Part shown: positions 13,390 through 20,809 of the stretch, piece by piece
Layout of the letters: every line of letters starts with the position of its first letter
Numbering within the stretch: position 1 is the stretch's first letter
The notes under the pieces: model-generated
Databases searched by the model: none
Seen by the model: only the letters and a program-made list of their open reading frames with translations
What the model was told of the DNA's origin: nothing
Translations under genes and position numbers: made by a program
Virus record (IMG/VR): IMGVR_UViG_3300045136_000248
Span: 1-21,347 of that record
DNA: 21,347 nt
Origin: a virus
Reading direction: 5' to 3' (one strand)

Positions 13390-13688
13390 TGTTTATACCT
13401 GCTGATTCAATGGATGAGATATTGAATAGTGAGATGTCGGAAGAGGCTAAAGTAACGACAGATACGAGGATTAAGTATATCCGGGTGGTGTTTTTAACGG
13501 ATTATATTGGTGAGGAAATGTTGGATCAGAGGCGGGAAGCATATAAGCATTATTGTTATTGTAAAGCGAGTGATGTTGAGGATGTTAAGCAGGATGATAT
13601 GATGGAAATAAAGGGAGTGAAATACAATATTGAGGCAAAGAGATTGAGAAGCGATAGTTGGGCGGTAATTGATTTGAGTTTGATATGA
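13389..13688 (+). CDS. probable head-tail joining protein, 99 aa
   Basis: By position (after the capsid, before the tail terminator) and size it corresponds to lambda gpFII-type or similar head-tail connectors. The C-terminal half has the expected small beta-barrel rhythm: YCYCKASDVEDVKQDDMMEI, KGVKYNIEAKRLRSDSWAVI, similar to the x-x-GD-x-x-x-I-G-x-x-x-x-V pattern. The N-terminus is an acidic helix. Two cysteines (CYC) occur but there is no metal site. The start shares one base with the upstream stop; no strong ribosome site is present, so coupling is likely. Confidence 0.6.
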   Translation: MFIPADSMDEILNSEMSEEAKVTTDTRIKYIRVVFLTDYIGEEMLDQRREAYKHYCYCKASDVEDVKQDDMMEIKGVKYNIEAKRLRSDSWAVIDLSLI

Positions 13689-14143
13689 CGAGACGGGAAA
13701 AAATAACAAGGACAATAGCGGAATGGTTGCAGAATATATCCATTGCGAATGGTTACAGAACAAATACCGGGCAATATGTTTCTGTTTGGGGGACGCAAAT
13801 AATTCCGCACAAAGAAACTTATGATTTGAATTTAAGAGATACAGGAAGTGAGAGAATAACCGGGAGTTTGAGTCAAATAAAATATGAAATATTGATTGCT
13901 TACAGCGGTAAGAATGTTTATAAAAATTTGTGTGATATACTTGCTGATGTGGAAAAGGCATTATATGATAATGAAGAACAGTTAAATACAGTGCTTAACG
14001 ATACCGGAATAAGAATACTTCCGAGTGATACGGAGATAGATATTACGAGAGAGAATGACAGTGAAAGAGGGTATGCAAAATTTGGATTCATAGTTGAGCA
14101 TTTGTATCAGGAAAAATGGGAACCAGATAATAACAATTATTAG
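13685..14143 (+). CDS. probable tail terminator/minor tail protein, 152 aa
   Basis: The ATGA start overlaps the upstream stop. The N-terminus (REKITRTIAEWLQNISIANG, then YRTNTGQYVSVWG) is a helix followed by the nGYxTd.G turn typical of phage tail-terminator-like proteins. The centre has the beta strands QIKYEILIAYSG and a helix KNLCDILADVEKALYD, and the C-terminus returns to strands (YAKFGFIVEHLYQEKWEP). Tail terminators cap the tube at the correct length and bind the head connector. Gene order just before the tail tube fits. Confidence 0.65.
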   Translation: MTRREKITRTIAEWLQNISIANGYRTNTGQYVSVWGTQIIPHKETYDLNLRDTGSERITGSLSQIKYEILIAYSGKNVYKNLCDILADVEKALYDNEEQLNTVLNDTGIRILPSDTEIDITRENDSERGYAKFGFIVEHLYQEKWEPDNNNY

Positions 14144-14154
14144 GAGAGAATAAA

Positions 14155-14580
14155 ATGCTAACAGGCGTAATAACCGGTAAAAACGGTACAATGAAAATAG
14201 GTCCAAGCGGAACGGCTTATGGATCATTAACCGAAGTTAAAATAAAAAACTGGCAGTTAACGATTAGTGGGGGTGCGTTAGATATAAGCGATTGCAGCAG
14301 CGGAGATGCAAGAGATAAAGTACCAGGTAAAAGATATAGTTGGAATGGTAGTGCGGAGGCAATATTAAGGGCTGGCGAGTGGGGGTTGCACATAAACACG
14401 CAGGTAAGTATGGCATTGGTTGCTGAGGATACACCTGGAGATGAGGTTTATTGGAAGGGTGAAGCAATAATTATAAATATTGGTGTAAACACTCCTATCG
14501 AAGGGGAAGATGTGGTAACCGTACCATTTAATTTTGAGGGAGCCGGGGCATTAACAAGAGTAGATAATTCGGATAACTAA
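14155..14580 (+). CDS. major tail (tube) protein, 141 aa
   Basis: GGAGAGAATAAA precedes the ATG. The protein has the tail-tube pattern of siphoviruses and related systems: a start of the G-x-x-G-T-M-K-I-G type (TGKNGTMKIGPSGTAYGSLT), the strand EVKIKNWQLTISGG, DISDCSSGDARDKVPGKRY, then SWNGSAEAILRAGE, EVYWKGEAIIINIGV and the final VPFNFEGAGALTRVD. Hexamers of such proteins stack to form the tube through which DNA passes. It directly precedes the frameshifted chaperone gene, as in most siphovirus genomes. Confidence 0.85.
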   Translation: MLTGVITGKNGTMKIGPSGTAYGSLTEVKIKNWQLTISGGALDISDCSSGDARDKVPGKRYSWNGSAEAILRAGEWGLHINTQVSMALVAEDTPGDEVYWKGEAIIINIGVNTPIEGEDVVTVPFNFEGAGALTRVDNSDN

Positions 14581-14581
14581 T

Positions 14582-15106
14582 ATGCAGAGAAAAACATTTA
14601 GTTATGAATTATTAGATGGGAAGGAATATACATTCTCTGAAAGAAACAGGGAGGATGTAAACTTTCTGCATTATCAAAACCTGATTAGAGCGAGCCGGAT
14701 TAAGTTTATAAGTGATAATGTGCAAGATGATATGGACAGGTTTGCATTGTTGAGGCTGGAAATGGATAAGGTTTACAGCGATGTTGAGGTAGGAATATAT
14801 ATAATGAGTAATCCGGAAGAGGTTGCGAAGTTGGTTTATGCATCATTTAAGATTGCTAATCCGGGAATATCGTTTGAGGATTTTAAGAAATTGGTTGATG
14901 AAAAGATGATTAAAGAGTTGAATGAATTGATAAGTGAATTGGAAAGACCAGAAGAAATATTTGATGAGATGATTACGAGTGAACTGGGGGTTACACAGAA
15001 AAAACTTGCAGAATGGGCTAAAGAACAGCCGGCATTATATAAATGGTTGAAGAAAGCTGGTAATATTGCGATCAAAAAAAAAGAAGCAGGATCTCAAACG
15101 AAGTAG
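14582..15106 (+). CDS. tail assembly chaperone, G-type product, 174 aa
   Basis: The gene begins 1 nt after the tube gene stop and reads in zero frame to a TAG. The product has beta strands at the start (KTFSYELLDGKEYTFSERNR) and then long acidic helices (ELNELISELERPEEIFDEMI). Place and size match lambda gpG, which binds tape measure protein and the tube before assembly. It ends just after a run of nine A, where part of the ribosomes should shift to the -1 frame (see the next entry). No family can be named beyond this functional analogy. Confidence 0.75.
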   Translation: MQRKTFSYELLDGKEYTFSERNREDVNFLHYQNLIRASRIKFISDNVQDDMDRFALLRLEMDKVYSDVEVGIYIMSNPEEVAKLVYASFKIANPGISFEDFKKLVDEKMIKELNELISELERPEEIFDEMITSELGVTQKKLAEWAKEQPALYKWLKKAGNIAIKKKEAGSQTK

Positions 15107-15288
15107 CAGATGCGCTGATACTCAGCACCTTTCCGGGAATTGACATTCATAAAATAACAACAAGGCATTACGAGATGCTTTTAGAACAATCCTTTAATAT
15201 GACAAATTTGAAATTAAGCGGCAAACTTGAATATGAGAGTGAGCGGGCAAAGAGAAGAAGATTGAAAGAGGAATATTTAAATGGCTAA
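14582..15288 (+). CDS. tail assembly chaperone GT fusion by -1 frameshift, about 235 aa
   Basis: After the A run the -1 frame stays open for 68 more codons to a TAA at 15286-15288, covering the 174-nt gap that has no start codon of its own. The extension reads RSRISNEVADALILSTFPGI, DIHKITTRHYEMLLEQSFNM, TNLKLSGKLEYESERAKRRR, LKEEYLNG, which is protein-like with normal codon use. It corresponds to T of lambda gpGT, which recruits tube subunits to the tape measure. Its end overlaps the tape measure start by 8 nt. Zero-frame residues 1-167 are shared with G. Confidence 0.85.
15076..15082 (+). promoter_or_regulatory. programmed -1 frameshift site A_AAA_AAA
   Basis: Nine A occupy 15074-15082, followed by G. 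In zero frame they are three AAA codons, giving the canonical heptamer A_AAA_AAA at 15076-15082. After the slip the next codon is AGA at 15082-15084. No strong upstream Shine-Dalgarno stimulator is visible. A small hairpin (GCTGA-TAC-TCAGC) lies about 30 nt downstream, probably too far to matter. Confidence 0.85.
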
Positions 15289-16954
15289 GCAAAGAGTATT
15301 TATTGCCGAGTTTGATGCAGATGGTAAAGCGTATTTTAAGACGCTTGATCAGGCGGAGAAACGCACTTTAGAAGCATCGAAAAGGATGAAGCAATCTTTT
15401 GATTTGGTTGGTTCGAGTATTACCAAGTTGGCGGGATCGCTGGGGGTTCTGGCATTTGCGAAGGATTCGATGGATAAATTTATTGAATCGCAGAGGACTT
15501 TGGAGAAACTTGAGAGAGCGGTTGGAAAATTAAGTGATGCGACAAAAGATTGGATTGATCAGATGGAGTTAAGCAGTAGATATGGTGATGAAGAAATTAA
15601 AGGTGCAATGGCGAGGATAGGTGCATATGTAAAAGAAGAAGGAATGTTGAAGCGGATTACCGAGGCGGTAATGGATTTTGCTGCGGCGAAGGATATGGAT
15701 TTGGTTGAGGCATCGGAGCTAACGATAAAGAGTATTGTATCCGGGACAAATGCTTTATCAAGATATGGAATACAATTAGATGAAACTGCAAGTCCTTTAC
15801 AGAAGGTGAATCAGTTGATTGAGCAGTTTGGAATATTTGCTGGTGAGGGAAAATTACAAACGGATAGTCAGGTAGATGCTTTAATCAGGTTGAGAAAAGA
15901 ACTTGAAAATACTCAGGAAAGTTTGGGAGAAAATATATTACCAATATGGAATACATTTTTAGAAACTATAAATCAAATTATTTATTCTGTTAGAGTTTTA
16001 TCTGAGGTAATTAGCGGTAAAAGGGCATTTAGTGATTTATGGGTTCCTGTTGATCAGTTAATGCAATTGGATAAATGGAGAAAGGAAAAAGCAAATGAAT
16101 TAAAATCATCTTTACAAGGGTTTGGTGGGTTTGGGGTAAGTTCTTTAGAAGATGCAAAAAGTCAGGTTTTAAGTGCTATTGGTGGGATTGTTGGGAGTGA
16201 GCCAAAAGAGAAAAAGAAAAAAGAAAAAGAAAGAAAGTTGCCGACTGATTTGGGCAAGGTTTATATGCGGGATTTTGAAAAAGGTTATTTACCGGGATTG
16301 ATGGCTGCACCTGATTTATCTCAAATGGGTTTTCAGATGTATGAGAGCATTTCGAACGAGGGAACCAAGGTTGAGGATTTAGTTAAGCAATGGGCTGATG
16401 AGTGGGCGGAGGAATTTAATAATAAATTTAATAATGCTGTTGATGTAGCGCAGAGAGTTAGATCAATATTTAATATTACAGCGGATACATTTGTAGGGAA
16501 GTTAATAAGTGGAGTTGAAACGGCAGCGGAGATTTTGGGTTTAATAAATTCGATCGGGAATTTATTGAATATAAGTTCTACAGTTGCTTATGGTGCTTTT
16601 GCAAAGGGTGGAACGATTTTAAATAAAAATGGTGCGGTTTCGATAACAGGTTTTCCAAGTTTTGCAACAGGGGGGAGTTTTAGTGTACCGCCAGGTTACA
16701 GCCGTGACAATTATCCGATATTAGTTAAAAGCGGTGAGAGGGTTGATATTACACCAACTAATCAGGTTCCGAATATTTTGCAATTATTAAAGCAGATAAA
16801 TTCATCTATTCAGGCAAGTACGATGACAGCGGTTAAGAGAAAGAGTGCGCCGGTAGTGGTTAATTTATCTTTGGATGGAAGGACATTGGCAAGTCAGGTT
16901 ATATCTCATCAGAATAGTTTAAGCAGAGCGGGGAAGAATTTCGATGAGTTATAG
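15281..16954 (+). CDS. tail tape measure protein, 557 aa
   Basis: AGAGGA precedes the ATG by about 9 nt. The protein follows directly on the G/GT chaperones, as tape measures do. The N-terminal half is long alanine/lysine-rich helix (LDQAEKRTLEASKRMKQSFD, MDKFIESQRTLEKLERAVGK, ELTIKSIVSGTNALSRYGIQ). A lysine-rich linker (EPKEKKKKEKERKLP) follows, then hydrophobic stretches (AAEILGLINSIGNLLNI). The C-terminus has the usual glycine-rich tape measure end: FAKGGTIL, FPSFATGGSFSVPPGYSRDN, SGERVDITP. With the rule of about 0.15 nm per residue known from siphoviruses, a tail near 80-85 nm is expected, rather short. Confidence 0.88.
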   Translation: MAKQRVFIAEFDADGKAYFKTLDQAEKRTLEASKRMKQSFDLVGSSITKLAGSLGVLAFAKDSMDKFIESQRTLEKLERAVGKLSDATKDWIDQMELSSRYGDEEIKGAMARIGAYVKEEGMLKRITEAVMDFAAAKDMDLVEASELTIKSIVSGTNALSRYGIQLDETASPLQKVNQLIEQFGIFAGEGKLQTDSQVDALIRLRKELENTQESLGENILPIWNTFLETINQIIYSVRVLSEVISGKRAFSDLWVPVDQLMQLDKWRKEKANELKSSLQGFGGFGVSSLEDAKSQVLSAIGGIVGSEPKEKKKKEKERKLPTDLGKVYMRDFEKGYLPGLMAAPDLSQMGFQMYESISNEGTKVEDLVKQWADEWAEEFNNKFNNAVDVAQRVRSIFNITADTFVGKLISGVETAAEILGLINSIGNLLNISSTVAYGAFAKGGTILNKNGAVSITGFPSFATGGSFSVPPGYSRDNYPILVKSGERVDITPTNQVPNILQLLKQINSSIQASTMTAVKRKSAPVVVNLSLDGRTLASQVISHQNSLSRAGKNFDEL

Positions 16955-18362
16955 CATTAAAATAAATAATGTTGATAAAAGCAGTTATGTTATTGGAATG
17001 AGCAGGATACCGATGGTTAATCATAACCGTACAGGTGAACCGGTTTGTGAGCAAATTACTATAAAGATGGTTGATCAATATGCCGGAGTGATAAGTGAGG
17101 GGGATGAAGTAGAAATTTTCTGGAATGGAACGCCGGTTTGGTTGGGTTATGTAACTAAATCCGAGACGGAGGAATACAATACTTACAGAAATTTATTCGT
17201 TCAGCATTATGCTTATAAATTAAGTAATTATAGTGTCAGAGCAAGTGAATTAGAAGAGAAAATAAGGGATGTGGGCAATTGGAGCGGTGCAAAGCAATTT
17301 GGATATTTTAATGTGAATCCTGCTAATAACAGAATCACAATATTATCGCACGGGTTTTCGAGTGGTGATATTGTGGTATTGAAAAGCAGTGGTGTACTCC
17401 CTGGGGGATTGTACACCAATTATCAGTATCAGGTATCTGTTGTAGATGCGAATACGATTGAATTATTATATCCGCCAACGGGAGCGCCGGGAAGCGGAAT
17501 TGTTGATATTACATCGCAGGGGGGATTAAATGATACACATTACATAACGAAGAATGTTGATTTAGAAAAGTTTTGCGAGTGGGACAATGCTTATTTACCG
17601 AATGTAAGTATAGAGTGGTTATTAAAGGCAATGTTTAAGATGATTGGATGTGAATTGACGGTTGAAGATCCGCAATTTAGTTTTGGCGCAAGGACTTTAA
17701 ACGCAAGGAATATGGCGATTGATTTAAATATGATGAAAGTTTTGGGTTATGCTTATGCAACAAAGACGCCAACGAGTGATGATTGGGAAACTATTATTAC
17801 TGTATATGAATTATTTCAAAGATTGGTGCAGATATTTAAATGGCAATTGGTTTATAATGGAGGGGGTGGAAGTAAATCATATCGTTTGATGAGAAAAGCA
17901 AGTTACAGCAATTATGATTTTAATGATTATGTAACGATTAAATACAATAAAACAAATGTTTTCAATACACCATCACAGGTTTATGGAGTTGAGTTATTTG
18001 CACCGATAGTTGGGGGAACTTGCAGGAATGCTTATAAGTCGGCAACAAAAACAAATTTAGAAGAGCATAACCGGGTAACAAGTTCGATAAATAATTATGA
18101 GTATCCGTATCCAAGTAATTTAAAGATATTGGTAAGGAAAACGAGTCCGACTTATCATATAAGTTATGATACAAGTCCGATTCCGACAGAGGAATATATA
18201 CCAATATCATCAATGGTGGGCAGTTACCAGGATACTTATGAGAATGATTACATAGAATATGAGTACGGTTTTGCAAATTTGACTTATCTGGATATTATAA
18301 ATCACAGGGCATTTGAAGTATGGATGGATTTGGAAAGCAGAACATTTGAGGTGAAGCAATGA
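16944..18362 (+). CDS. tail tip/hub protein with inserted FCCH-like domain, 472 aa
   Basis: The start overlaps the tape measure stop by 11 nt. Gene position and size suggest a distal tail or baseplate hub component. The first 110 residues are beta-rich (SYSIKINNVDKSSYVIGMSR ... EGDEVEIFWNGTPVWLGYVT), as in phage tail hub domains. Residues about 121-195 form a separate module (NNRITILSHGFSSGDIVVLK, SSGVLPGGLYTNYQYQVSVV, DANTIELLYPPTG), matching the FCCH-like domain often inserted in phage tail proteins. The rest continues with IEWLLKAMFKMIGCELTVED and beta structure. It probably joins tail tube to fibres. Confidence 0.7.
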   Translation: MSYSIKINNVDKSSYVIGMSRIPMVNHNRTGEPVCEQITIKMVDQYAGVISEGDEVEIFWNGTPVWLGYVTKSETEEYNTYRNLFVQHYAYKLSNYSVRASELEEKIRDVGNWSGAKQFGYFNVNPANNRITILSHGFSSGDIVVLKSSGVLPGGLYTNYQYQVSVVDANTIELLYPPTGAPGSGIVDITSQGGLNDTHYITKNVDLEKFCEWDNAYLPNVSIEWLLKAMFKMIGCELTVEDPQFSFGARTLNARNMAIDLNMMKVLGYAYATKTPTSDDWETIITVYELFQRLVQIFKWQLVYNGGGGSKSYRLMRKASYSNYDFNDYVTIKYNKTNVFNTPSQVYGVELFAPIVGGTCRNAYKSATKTNLEEHNRVTSSINNYEYPYPSNLKILVRKTSPTYHISYDTSPIPTEEYIPISSMVGSYQDTYENDYIEYEYGFANLTYLDIINHRAFEVWMDLESRTFEVKQ

Positions 18363-18895
18363 TATTCGGGATTCAAAATCCAAAATTTGAAGAAATAAAC
18401 GGAGCGGAGACAGTAGATCTGCTTCATTCGAATATGGAGCCGGATTATATACAGCCGAATGAGGTTGAATTTGAGTCAATTGTAAATGGTAACAGAAGTT
18501 TTTTGAAGAAATACAATCCACACGCAGAGTTTTCGGTGACAATTCATTTGTTTAAGTATGCTAATCCGGGAAGTATATTTTGGAAAATATATGGTTATTT
18601 GGGGAAGGATGTATGGTTTTATCCGCATAAAGATAATTCGCTGAAATTAAAATGCCATATAGTTGATGTGAAGTTATTTTATTTAGAGCAACCATTTCAT
18701 TATGATGCTTGCACGGTGGTATTCAGGACGGTTGAGCCGGTGCAGTATCTTGAGGAAACATTTACGAGTATTCTTGTTAATAAGAGTGGTGTACCGATTA
18801 AGGATAAAGATGGAAATACTATTTACATAAAGAAGGGACCGGAGATATTCAGGGAACAGCCGGGTGGGGGAGGAGGAATAAATGATGAGGTATAA
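18359..18895 (+). CDS. tail protein, Dit-like position, 178 aa
   Basis: GAGGTGAAGCA precedes an ATG that overlaps the upstream stop (ATGA). The product is beta-rich (PNEVEFESIVNGNRSFLKKY, AEFSVTIHLFKYANP, LKLKCHIVDVKLFYLEQPFH, YDACTVVFRTVEPVQYLEET). It looks like a small distal tail protein but I cannot name its family. The C-terminus is a glycine run (QPGGGGGINDEV) encoded by purine-rich DNA. The stop codon is the TAA of the first GGTATAA unit of the following repeat array, so the repeat may have changed the end of the protein. Confidence 0.65.
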   Translation: MIFGIQNPKFEEINGAETVDLLHSNMEPDYIQPNEVEFESIVNGNRSFLKKYNPHAEFSVTIHLFKYANPGSIFWKIYGYLGKDVWFYPHKDNSLKLKCHIVDVKLFYLEQPFHYDACTVVFRTVEPVQYLEETFTSILVNKSGVPIKDKDGNTIYIKKGPEIFREQPGGGGGINDEV

Positions 18896-19018
18896 GGGAA
18901 TTAGGAAATTAGGTATAAGGAAATAAGGTATAAGGGAATAAGGGGGAAGGGGAATAAGGGAATAAGGGGGAGTGAGGTATAAGGTATAAGGTATAAGGAA
19001 ATAAGGGAATAAGGAGAT
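18889..19018 (+). repeat. large purine-rich 7-8 bp repeat array before the fibre genes
   Basis: About seventeen units run in tandem: GGTATAA, GGGAATTA, GGAAATTA, GGTATAA, GGAAATAA, GGTATAA, GGGAATAA, then GGGGG variants, GGTATAA three times, GGAAATAA, GGGAATAA, GGAGATAA. The strand is almost free of C. The first unit supplies the stop of the upstream gene. The last (GGAGATAA) is the Shine-Dalgarno of the downstream gene, 5-6 nt before its ATG. No ORF on the + strand. Confidence 0.85.
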
Positions 19019-19021
19019 AAA

Positions 19022-20122
19022 ATGAAAAAAATAATTTTAATAGTAATTGCAATAATAATTCAACTAAGTGCACAGACGAATATAACTGTGCCTTCTTTGA
19101 ATTTAAAATCTGTGCTTGATTCAACGGATTTGTTTTTGATTTCACAGACTGATACAAATTATTACAAAGTATCTTTTGATAATCTTGTTGATCAGATTGA
19201 AGATTCATTGGGGAAAAGTAATATAAATTATATTAACAAGAGTCAGACAATAACGGGTTGGAAAACATTTGCAGGGGGTTTGACTTCTACAAACACAACA
19301 AATCTGAATGGACCGCTGACTTTAGGGAATACTACAACTGTAAACGGAGCAATAACATTTAATTCCAGACCAAGTTTTTATGGTGCATTGTTTAATAGTG
19401 CGAGTTATGGAACGGTTAGGTTTGAAGATAGTACATATTTCTATAATGGATTCAGTACATTTTATAATAATCCGGTTGTGTTTGACGGTAACAGTAATAT
19501 AACTGTTTATGGTACTCAGGATATGATTGCTGGTTCAAGATTGAAGATTGCATTGAGATCATATCCGCAGACATACAGAGCGCTTGGATATGTTGGGAGC
19601 GATGGGGGTTCTTATCTTGCATTTGATTATGGTTCAACGGGCGGACAGACAGATACTATTCCTGGATTCAGATATTTAAGAAGTAATTATGCTGGATTGA
19701 GTTCAAATAATACTTTTAATGGTAATAATACATTTTACGGAACAAATACATACTGGAATAATGTAACATTTGGTGAGCCGGTTGTATTTAGCAAAAGAAT
19801 TACATTGAATAAGGAGTTGATAAGCAAAGTAGATTCAGTTGCTTATGGTGCGGAGGATGTAACTATTGATATAACGACAAAGTCGCCGTATGTAGTAATC
19901 TACGGTTACCAGGATGCACCAAATGTAACATCAATCAGTGGTTATCACGGGCAGGTTGTAACATTTTTAATCCACCCATCAACTTATACTACTGTGAATT
20001 TTACAAATAACAGTATAATAAAATTAACCGGAAGTACGAATGTTCAATTAACACCAGGAAGTACAATCACATTTATGAATTTCCGGGACAAATGGTATGA
20101 AATATCAAGATCGGTGAAATGA
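19022..20122 (+). CDS. fibre-like protein with Sec signal peptide, 366 aa
   Basis: AAGGAG (end of the repeat array) lies 5 nt before the ATG. Residues 1-18 (MKKIILIVIAIIIQLSAQ) are a clear signal peptide: two lysines, a hydrophobic core and an SAQ cleavage site. The mature part is rich in N, T, S, G and aromatic strands (TSTNTTNLNGPLTLGNTTTV, NGAITFNSRPSFYG, NTFNGNNTFYGTNTYWNNVT), as in beta-helical or trimeric phage fibres. The C-terminus (NSIIKLTGSTNVQLTPGSTI, TFMNFRDKWYEIS) resembles fibre tip domains. It probably makes contact with the host cell. A Sec signal on a virion fibre is unusual, so it could instead be a secreted protein. Confidence 0.7.
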   Translation: MKKIILIVIAIIIQLSAQTNITVPSLNLKSVLDSTDLFLISQTDTNYYKVSFDNLVDQIEDSLGKSNINYINKSQTITGWKTFAGGLTSTNTTNLNGPLTLGNTTTVNGAITFNSRPSFYGALFNSASYGTVRFEDSTYFYNGFSTFYNNPVVFDGNSNITVYGTQDMIAGSRLKIALRSYPQTYRALGYVGSDGGSYLAFDYGSTGGQTDTIPGFRYLRSNYAGLSSNNTFNGNNTFYGTNTYWNNVTFGEPVVFSKRITLNKELISKVDSVAYGAEDVTIDITTKSPYVVIYGYQDAPNVTSISGYHGQVVTFLIHPSTYTTVNFTNNSIIKLTGSTNVQLTPGSTITFMNFRDKWYEISRSVK

Positions 20123-20637
20123 TGAAACCAACAAACATAGATATAACATTATACCGAAGGCAGGCAACAGAATTGATTTATCGTATACCTGCTAATCTTA
20201 CTGGATATACTGTTTATTTTGTTGTTAAACAGGATAAAGAGCCGGGAAGCAATAAGATCATTGAAAAAGTATCTACTAACAGTGAGCAAATAATATATGG
20301 ATATGAATATCCTTACACTTATTTGACTGTAAAGATTGTTAGTGCGGATACTGAATCATTGGTTAACGAGAGATTTTATTATGAATTATATGCTGTGAAC
20401 GACAGTAATCCGTCTGATTTGAAGGTTTATTATTATGGAAAGATGAATCTGGTTATAAGTGTAAGTACGCCTACAGATGTTGCTGGTTCGATGGACAGCA
20501 TTTATTATGATACTTTGACTACAGTGCAGAGACTTGCGCTTGGAAGTACGCTTGGATTAGAGGATGAAGGTAAAGTAATAATTTATGATACTGATGACGA
20601 TACAGTCTATACCTGGACGGGGGACGGATGGCATTGA
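20119..20637 (+). CDS. Ig/BppU-like baseplate or fibre protein, 172 aa
   Basis: The ATG overlaps the upstream stop (ATGA), with GGTGA just before. Residues 1-120 look like the N-terminal domain of phage BppU-type baseplate proteins: DITLYRRQATELIYRIPANL, TGYTVYFVVKQDKEPGSNKI, FYYELYAVNDSNPSDLKVYY, YGKMNLVISV. Residues about 136-172 are a small separate module, RLALGSTLGLEDEGKVIIYD then TDDDTVYTWTGDGWH, of the kind that ends many phage fibre proteins. The next gene encodes a second copy of this module. Likely an adaptor between tail tip and fibres. Confidence 0.7.
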   Translation: MMKPTNIDITLYRRQATELIYRIPANLTGYTVYFVVKQDKEPGSNKIIEKVSTNSEQIIYGYEYPYTYLTVKIVSADTESLVNERFYYELYAVNDSNPSDLKVYYYGKMNLVISVSTPTDVAGSMDSIYYDTLTTVQRLALGSTLGLEDEGKVIIYDTDDDTVYTWTGDGWH

Positions 20638-20807
20638 AAACATTTATTGTAAATAGTAATCCGAAATCATTAACGATTTATGTCGGAACGAGAGCAGAAA
20701 GATTGGCGTTGGTGACAAGTTTATCCGCTAATGATGAGGGAAGGGTTTGGTTTTATGACAAGGATGATAAAACAACATATTTCTGGGATGGAAATCAATG
20801 GAGATAA
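20628..20807 (+). CDS. small fibre-module protein, 59 aa
   Basis: The ATG overlaps the upstream gene by 10 nt and has GGGGGA just before it. The 59-aa product is homologous to the C-terminal module of the previous gene: RLALVTSLSANDEGRVWFYD, KDDKTTYFWDGNQWR. Shared positions include RLAL, DEG, YD, DD, T-Y-x-W and G-x-x-W. The N-terminal 20 residues (MALKTFIVNSNPKSLTIYVG) add a short strand pair. It is a tandem duplication, free or part of a complex with its neighbour. Being shorter than 60 aa it is easily missed. Confidence 0.7.
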   Translation: MALKTFIVNSNPKSLTIYVGTRAERLALVTSLSANDEGRVWFYDKDDKTTYFWDGNQWR

Positions 20808-20809
20808 CA

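Noticed and set aside
13494-13961. 155-codon reverse-strand ORF
   Set aside because: Lies over two well-supported + strand genes, has no ribosome site and unnatural composition (many F, L, H, Y).
18909-19208. Reverse-strand ORF rich in LFPYT/LIP repeats
   Set aside because: It is the complement of the purine repeat array and the start of the fibre gene; the repetitive, stop-poor strand makes it open by chance.
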